Under the pieces are notes generated by a model. That model ran no database searches, had not been told where the DNA came from, and was given only the letters and a program-made list of their open reading frames with translations. DNA of 64,000 nt from Siderastrea siderea (taxonomy: Eukaryota; Cnidaria; Anthozoa; Scleractinia; Rhizangiidae), in contig OZ034966.1 of NCBI GenBank assembly GCA_964030785.1, positions 6,801,152 to 6,865,151 on the forward strand, read 5' to 3'. The translations under genes and the position numbers were made by a program. Positions 55,697 to 64,000 of this stretch are shown one piece after another (position 1 is the stretch's first letter; every line of letters begins with the position of its first letter).

Positions 55697-56791
55697 CTGG
55701 AATTTCAAAGAATTGACTTTCATCAGAAGTGCATCACTAAGGACGTTCGCGCCCAAAATCTCCCCGCGTTCAGACTTTTTTTCCAAACTTTTGCTGTAGT
55801 TAGATAATGACCAACTCATGTCAGAAAACAAACAAATTGGGGGGTCACCGTGCTCGTTTCGGAGGTAAAGCGTATGAGAAATATTGTGGTTTTAGAAGCT
55901 TTGGTTATGTAAGGCGAAATCGGCTTTCTTGCTACAAGGAATAAAATAAGTTACGTGGAGGACTCTAAATAATGCTGATTTATTTATTTCATCGCAAATA
56001 GGCCCATTTAGTTCATTTTTGCAGGTAATATCATTTCTACAACTAAACTTAGCCTGCATTCGTAAAAAGTGTGATCGTATTTTAGTAGAAATGGCAATAA
56101 AATTAAAACTTCTCACGTTCGTGGCATGACATTGCGACGTGAATTACGTGCGCAGTGAGGATGCATACAAAAAATCAGCGCGAACTTCCTTCAAGTATGA
56201 ATCTCCAATATTGTGTCATGGCGTGAGTATGTTATTTATAGCATATCTTTCCCGCGAAATAGTACCCAATCGCATCACACCATGTGTAATATACGGGCTC
56301 TATACAGTGACTTTGTAAAATTCTGCAAGGTTCAATGAGCAACGCAAAGTCGTCGGATACTAGTGGTTCTAATCAGCAGTTTGAGATAAATATAACCGAT
56401 CATCATCATCATCACGAAGCAACGTTGATTGTACGGCTAGGGAAAATTATATATTGAATTCCAAAATTTTGTCAGGCACGGACAGTCAACTCTCTTAATT
56501 AGATGGATACCGTCTGGACCAACGTTAGCCCAAAGTGTCCGTTTGAGAAAGACTATTCAACTTAAAATTATTGAGCGGTTCTTCTTTATGGCGCTGTTGA
56601 TATTTATCTTTTAAAAAACGTTTTTAGTTAGTTTGAGAAAGTAAAACAGCAAAACCCGCAACTTTGAGCGAAAATGATTTTTGCTGATCATGACCCTCAT
56701 CTTGGCAAATTGCAGCCAAACTACCGAAATGAATTTGAAAATTGTTTGGGCATGCGCACTTGCACTGTTATCGTCTTCCTGATGTCTCTAA

Positions 56792-57032
56792 GTTTCACGG
56801 TTCAGCGCATGTGCGAGCGATGACTTGAGCGCTGTCAAGATAATTGTTGTTAGACCAATTAGAAGCGCGTTCACAACTCTGGCGTGGCGGGATACGGCGG
56901 TAAATTGTTATAGCTTGTTGTCGATAGTATATGAAATGACAAGCCAAGCATGACTGCCGCTAGTTGTTGAAGTTATTCCAGCTTTCAAAATAGAACTTGC
57001 TCACGTACAATCGTAACAGCTTTGTCCCTTTG
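56792..57032. repeat. 241-bp direct repeat, copy 2
   Basis: Near-identical partner of 53318-53558 in direct orientation. Lies just beyond the 3' side of the Penelope-like remnant. Confidence 0.93.
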
Positions 57033-57361
57033 ATCAAGATGATTTGAAGGCGACACAGCGAAATTGTGCCGGTAAATTGCGTGGTTGACCTATTGATCCG
57101 GGAGAAACCTCAAGCTGTGATACTGTTTGGAGTGTTTGATGTTCTTAGAGCCGTTTGAAATTTTTGTGCCTCTGTGTGCGCTAGTTCTTTGGCAACTAGT
57201 TAGGTTTTTGGGCTCAGTTTAATTGCAAGATTCCTAAAAGCCGCTTAAAAGAGTGACGTTTAATTTATGAAAGGATCCACGAGTTTCTTAATACGTAATT
57301 TGATAGGTAAGATGAAAGTTTATTCGTTTGTCTCACGATGGAATCGCTTTGAGTTGTTGAT

Positions 57362-58735
57362 CGCGACGTTTCCACTGCAATACTGCTAGTCTTCATCAGG
57401 GGATGAGGTCAATTGTTTACGTGTCGCTATTTGTAGCATGATGGTTCGCTGCTATTGGTGCATTTCGATCCTCATTATTATTCCGACTATTAGATGTTGT
57501 TCCCTCACAGGTCCGTTTTGTGGTTGGTCGGCTGTTGTGCTTTCTGATCGTAGGTATCCAAGCTTCTGGAATTTCGATTCCGCTATCTCTATTGATGTTA
57601 TTAGGATGAAGTCTTATATGGATAGCCTCTTTGACCCTACGTGTGTACCAGTGAGGGTCACGATCAATAAACTTAACTTCTTTCCAAATAGGAAGATGCC
57701 CCGTTTCGTTAGCGTGTTCCGAAACTGCGGAGGTTTGCGTACGAGCAAGCCGTATATCTCTGTCGTGTTCTTTTATCCTGTCTTGCATCGCTCTCCCTGT
57801 TTCCCCGATGTATACTTTGCCGCACTCACATGGAATTTTATAGACGACACCGTCTTGTTTAGTTGGTTCAAAGGTGTCTTTCGGTCGCACTAAGTGAGAC
57901 CTAAGATTTGTGTCTGATTTGAAGACGGTGTGTACGCCTTGTTGTTGTAGGCAGCGGCGAAGAACCTCTGATACACCTTTTATGTAGGGTAGAACCGCAG
58001 TAGATTTAAATTCCTGCGTAGGTTTCTTTGTTGGTTGTTGGTCTTGTTGTCTTTGTGAGCTTTCGTACAAATGAAGAAGGATATCCGTTCGAAACAAGTA
58101 CCGATGATAAATGTTTCTTTTCTTTAGAGATAGCTGATGGTTTAGATGTGAGGTGTTTGGCTCGGTCGTATAGACACTTAACAATACCACGTTTCACTGA
58201 CTGAGGATGGTGTGAATCATAGGCTAGGTATTGGTCAGTGTGGGTGGGCTTTCTGTAAACAGTGGTGGTGAGAAGACCGTTTGAATCCCTTGAAACTGAC
58301 CTGTCGAGAAAGGGGATAGTGTCATCTTTCTCGATTTCCATGGTAAAACGAATAGTAGGTTGTTGACTGTTTAGATGTTGTAAAAAGCCGTCTACATAGT
58401 CTTTACCTAAGACTGTAAAAGTGTCATCTACATATCGCTTCCAGATCTTAGGTTTATAGGTCGCTGTTGCTATCGCCCGTTCCTCGAACTCTTCCATGTA
58501 AAGGTTAGCAATTACCGCGGAGACAGGGCTCCCCATGGCTGCTCCGTCTTTCTGTTCGTAAATCGACCCGTTGTATTGGAAATACGTGGATCTTCAGACA
58601 GAGTTTAAAAGATCGGCAATTTGTGTAGGTGTAAGGTTTGTGCGGTCGGCAAGACCGGGATCGTTTTCTAGTTTGCATAATGCGGCCTTTACGGCACCCT
58701 CGATCGGCACATTCGTAAATAACCGATTTCGGCTG
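57362..58735 (-). pseudogene. Penelope-like retroelement, truncated and frameshifted
   Basis: The reverse transcriptase part (LFTNVPIEGAV; AAMGSPVSAVIANLYMEEF; RYVDDTF) runs from about 58735 to 58006 and is interrupted by TGA at 58594-58596. A frame change near 58010-58100 separates it from the GIY-YIG endonuclease part (YKIPCECGKVYIGETGRAM), which ends at 57417. RT plus GIY-YIG is diagnostic of Penelope-like elements. The 5' half is missing. A CTGATGA...GAAAC pair at 57368-57399 (minus strand) looks like a hammerhead ribozyme core, as known in this group. Confidence 0.9.
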
Positions 58736-59306
58736 CTAAATCACTTTCAACATTATAAAAATCGAACTAATATTTACAACAGGAAATAAAGACTACAAAA
58801 AGTGGAAAGCGAAGAGCGGATGTGCAAAATTAGGGCGCGATTTCAACGGATCTTTCCACCATAAGCTTAGTTCGAATTTAGTGTCGACCCGTACAATTTA
58901 TTTTTGAGCCGTTCCGCTCGTGCATGCGCTTCTCCGTGAACAGCGGACTTTAAAACATTTTTCGCCCTCTTTGTTTCCGTTCTCTTGCTTTTATTGGTGG
59001 TTTTGTTGGCCTTTTCATCTCCTTCCTTCTCGTTGGAAATTTCAGACTAACCGTCGAGGAAAGTAGAAATAGCTTACAAAAAGAAAGAGTCGGTGAGTGG
59101 GACAAATTTTCCTTCGATTTCGCAAGGAAACTTATCTCTATAGACTTTTCGTGTATAACTCTGGCAAATCTGATCTGATCTTCCTGATTTAGGCATGTGT
59201 TCTCCTACTACATCAGTTGCTCATCAAAACTGTCTTGTGGTATAAACCGGCGACATTAGTGGTACAAAGTGCATCCTGGAGCCGGCAAAACCACTCTTTT
59301 TCTCAC

Positions 59307-59587
59307 CTGAATTGGTTCGCCAGCTAACCAGTGGCCTCTTATTTGAGCCTATCTTTTGCGCCTGTCCATCGGTGACAACGTACGCCGAAAAAATGGCGAT
59401 TCCTGCGTCGTCATCAAAGAGAGTCGCGAAGAAGTCAACTTTCGGGCCATAGTCGGGAACCGTCTGACAAATAAAGCGTCCTGATGGGGGTACCAAGAGC
59501 CCCTGGGGAGGAGTCTTGTCCAAGAAGTACTTCAGGTAGCACTCAGGGGGAGGGCCTGGTAAGGGGTGTGCAGCCGCTCTTTGTACC
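59307..59587 (-). CDS. ENDOD1-like nuclease gene, upstream exon
   Basis: 281 bp between acceptor TAGACAG and donor AATTCAG/GTGAGA. Encodes ECYLKYFLDKTPPQGLLVPP, FICQTVPDYGPKVDFFATLF and GIAIFSAYVV. 'FATLFD...IFSAYVV' is the N-terminal strand pair of the ENDOD1/NUC domain. Exons further 5' (signal peptide) were not found in the window. Confidence 0.78.
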
Positions 59588-61046
<1,459 letters not shown>

Positions 61047-61370
61047 TTATTACTTACTTACTTACTGCCTTTCTTAATTAATTAATTACCCAAGATGGAC
61101 TGATTAAGTTATATTCTGAAAGTAATTCATAAGGGACAGACCATTGGAAAAGTGTTGGGGATCCGGGAGTGGGGCATTTTCAGCTTGCACGAAATTTTTT
61201 TGGACCACTGCCATGTATGTATTTTTTTGGGTTGAGGGAGTGCAACCCTATGCACTTCATTGTTTATTCCCTACTAAGCTACTAAAGGGGTTTTGCTATA
61301 ACTCTTAGGAAACTCAAGGTCATTTTTTTTTCATTATATTTATAGCTGATTAAAGAAGAAATCGAAAAAC

Positions 61371-61623
61371 ATTTTAGAATAAAAACTAACGCTAGAACAT
61401 GACGTTTCGGCGTCATCCTGTCGCCATTATCAAATGCAAATTATGGAGTTTCGAGTTCAGAATATATAGCTGACATTGTTCTAATTAACTGACATTATTC
61501 ATTTTCTTTTTCACACTTAAATTGCTATATATTCTTAACTCAAAACTCCATAATTTGCATTTGATAATGGCGACAGGATGACGCCGAAACGTCATGTTCT
61601 AGCGTTAGTTTTTATTCTAAAAT
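61371..61623. repeat. Long inverted repeat with GAAACGTC cores
   Basis: Two arms of about 100 bp (61371-61470 and 61523-61623) are reverse complements and nearly identical. Each arm holds GGCGACAGGATGACGCCGAA ACGTC. ATATTTATAGCTGA occurs on both sides (near 61337 and 61622). It looks like two head-to-head ends of a retroelement, possibly Penelope-like. Confidence 0.85.
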
Positions 61624-62094
61624 ATTTATAGCTGAATTTATAAAAACATGCTTAAACAATGCAGTTCTTGAAAAGCAAGGCAAATTTCTTGTCGTTCAAT
61701 CGAAAAGGCGTCAACTTTCTTTCTAAAAAAGACAAGGCTGCGTTTGGAACTAAATAAACCTGGTCCTGAACTGGTTTAACACGTGTGCACGGATTTGTCG
61801 CCGTTATTGGGTCAGTTCTCACCCGAATTTTTACCAAGAATTTCCGATTTTCCACGCTCTAGCTGAGAAAGATGACCACCAAACGTGAACAGAAAGTTGG
61901 AGTTTCTTATATTTTAAATGCCTGTTCGAGTTTGGCACATTTCTCACCTATTAGAGTTTAGTAGGAAACGAGCTTTGTCAAACAAAAATATTTGTCATGA
62001 TCTGGAACTGATTGTTTTTGGTAGATTCATCGCAAGGCTTTTTGAGGTCTTTCCTCCACAACTAGTGTCTTACAAAAGTTGTATACTTCCCTTA

Positions 62095-62203
62095 AAGGGG
62101 ATAGTGTTATCTTTCTCGATTTCCATGGTAAAACGAATAGTAGGCTGTTGACTGTTTAGATGTTGTAAAAAGCCGTCTATATAGTCTTTACCTAAGACTG
62201 TAA
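62095..62203 (-). pseudogene. Short Penelope-like RT fragment
   Basis: About 108 bp nearly identical to 58310-58417 of the remnant at 57-58 kb, then joined directly to a TATATAGATTTAGCCAAGCC block also found at 21618. Confidence 0.85.
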
Positions 62204-62819
62204 TATATAGATTTAGCCAAGCCTAAAAGCGGAGCCGCGAAGGAATAAACTGGTGTTCGTTTCTCAAAAATAGTCCTGAAACTTTTCGGTCTGAAATATA
62301 TTTCGGGGCTTTTTTTGTCTCGTTCGCTTTCGAAAAGTGTTTCTCAAAAAGCCTGAAAGTGTTCCGAATTGTCCTCCAATATTTTGGGGATCTGTTCTGT
62401 AAAACCAACCTCGAAAGGTCATTCTAGGGGCTGAGCACAGCTTGATTATTTTACTCACGAGCCGTCTTGCTTGGTGTTTGCAATGTTTCTATATCCTGTC
62501 ATTAACTGTCAAGGCTTGTCAAATCTCCTTGGATTATTGGCTGTTCGCTTGAATGAACTTGAAACGGCGCTCATTTACAAAAACAAAATAAAAATTATCC
62601 GAGTATTTAAATGGGTTATCTTCATCGCGTTCGGATGTTAACAAATAACATGAACTGCCACTAAATAAAAATATTAGTCTGGTCAAAAATTTATACTGAC
62701 ATTTCACCGGCATTTTACTGGGACTACCCGAAAGAAAGGATCTGGGGAGCTTCGAAGCACTTGTAATAAACTTATTGAAGAAATGTCGCGTAGGTTTTAG
62801 CAGCCGCGAAAAAATTCAA

Positions 62820-63320
62820 GCACTTTGAGGAACACACATTACTTACCGGATAAAATAGCTTTAAACTCAAAACTGCTCCGCTTATAGTTACTTAAGTGAC
62901 TCTTATATTTCGCTCTTTAACTTGAGACCATCGAGATTGAAAACAAACAAACACCGTCCAAACATTCTTAACTCTGTGACATAAGTTTTGCGGCTGCAAA
63001 TTGTCTGAAATTCGAGCGCTTTTAAAAATGCACAGAACTGTTTTTGGAGGCTTTTCGGATATAATAGGTTTAAACCGACAACTGCTTCGCTTATAGTTTT
63101 TCAAATAACTGTTATATTTCGTTCTCTAACTAGAGACCATCAAGATTCAAAACAAAGAAACGCCAAACACGCTTTAATTAAATAATGCCGGCATAAGTTT
63201 TGCGGATGCGAAGTAAGCCTATATAAAGTTAGGCGCTTTGAGGAACGCACAAAACTGTTTTCGGAAGCTTTTGGGATCAAATAGCTGTAAACCGACAACT
63301 GCTTCGCTTAAAAGATTATT
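62820..63320. repeat. Diverged tandem repeat, period about 200-210 bp
   Basis: A GGAT.AAATAG.T.TAAAC block followed by AACTGCT(T/C)CGCTTA recurs near 62860, 63057 and 63271. Between copies ATAAGTTTTGCGG and GAGACCATC(G/A)AGATT recur. About 2.3 units. Confidence 0.75.
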
Positions 63321-64000
63321 ACTATTGAAAACGTCTAGGACAAGAAAATCGACAGTTGCACAAAGAGATGGACCGGACAGTCAAAATTGAAAGCAAAGCT
63401 TGTGCAGTTGTCTTGCGGCTGTGCTTAGACCTACTGTTATGAATAAACAAACACAAAATAATGGACAGAGAAAACATTTTTGAAAAAAGTTTATTCGAAA
63501 ACCTGTAATTTTATACTTAAATGCAATTCGCGTTACACTTCCAAAATCGTAAGTCGGTCCACGCGAGTGAAATCGGCTGAGCATGGCAAAATATTCAAGA
63601 ATCTGTCACAAATCTGAGCGTTTCTAACAATTTTTTAAAGTCAAAAGTAAATGACCATTTCAAAACGTAATTTCTTTCATCGTAATACTCGAAATCATGT
63701 ACCTTAGACCCTTTAAAAACTTCACTTACTCAGTTGTGTTTCAGAACAGGGCAAACTCTCCGCCGTGAAGAAAACAAAGCGATGAAGTCCTTTGAATGCA
63801 GCTTTCGTAACTTGAACTTTTCGCCTTCTACCATTATTCTTTTGAACTTTTTCTTTCCATTTATAGATATTACATATTTTTTTTGTCAAGTATAAAACTT
63901 CAGTACTCTCGAGCAATCGTTAAATGCTAAAGAAGCTTAAGCTTTTAAAGAAACCTCTTTTTCAAAAGTGAGGATGGTCATGCGATTTCCCGCCAAGAAA
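63321..64000. other. Host DNA, no gene seen
   Basis: AT-rich with short frames only. Confidence 0.3.

Larger units (their letters stand above)
55697..59306 (-). other. Intron of ENDOD1-like gene carrying a Penelope-like element
   Basis: Starts GTGAGA after the exon at 59307. Contains the 241-bp repeat copy 2 and the Penelope-like fragment. Otherwise no gene is seen. Confidence 0.6.

Overview
The window is animal nuclear DNA, most likely from a marine invertebrate (a cnidarian such as a coral is my guess; low confidence). Two separate Maverick/Polinton-type elements (adintovirus-like, integrated double-jelly-roll DNA viruses) lie in it, both in the same orientation, and they occupy about two thirds of the sequence. 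Both are bounded by terminal inverted repeats and exact 6-bp target-site duplications that can be read directly from the sequence.

Element 1 (363-23055, 22.7 kb; TSD GGTGTA) looks complete and young. Its 257-258 bp TIRs differ at about two positions and every core gene is open. Apart from a divergent plus-strand unit next to PolB and a plus-strand SLOG gene, all genes lie on the minus strand. From left to right it holds minisatellites, protein-primed DNA polymerase B (PolB), a small acidic plus-strand unit, a PLA2-domain virion protein, several small basic proteins, a two-TM SLATT-like membrane protein, a Gly-rich disordered protein, the A32/FtsK-like packaging ATPase, a tRNA-like gene, an adenain-like protease, the major capsid protein, four small basic core proteins, minor capsid-like paralogs A and B, a DD35E integrase with chromodomain, an unknown ORF, a GRF zinc-finger protein, the SLOG gene, and minor capsid-like paralog C. 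Its right end is composite: an older TIR-like sequence and 1.7 kb of non-element-like DNA separate paralog C from a truncated copy of paralog C beside the present TIR.

Element 2 (31952-52884, 20.9 kb; TSD GAAACT) is a diverged relative with the same gene order, but decayed. PolB has lost its palm domain, the integrase has an internal deletion, the GRF gene, minor capsid B and several small genes carry stops or frameshifts, the ATPase has lost its start codon, and a truncated non-LTR retrotransposon sits in the PolB upstream region. The major capsid protein, protease, minor capsid A, SLATT-like and SLOG genes are still open. Element 2 has three ORFs not found in element 1 (41403-41753, 49996-50223, 51261-51692) and lacks the tRNA, one basic gene and paralog C.

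The working model follows known Polinton biology. PolB and the integrase replicate and insert the genome. The ATPase packages it into a shell of major and minor capsid proteins. The protease matures small Arg-rich virion proteins that share a QxGG-type junction, and the PLA2 domain may breach membranes on entry. Nearly every gene has its own TATA box. The SLOG and SLATT-like genes form an unusual pair that recalls prokaryotic conflict systems.

The rest is host DNA: a diverged duplication that provides a paralogous empty site for element 1, several foldback/MITE elements, three 3' exons of an ENDOD1-like DNA/RNA non-specific endonuclease gene on the minus strand (53804-59587), a broken Penelope-like retroelement in one of its introns, and assorted tandem repeats. 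Long stretches between 23.3 and 31.9 kb and between 59.6 and 64 kb show no gene I can support.
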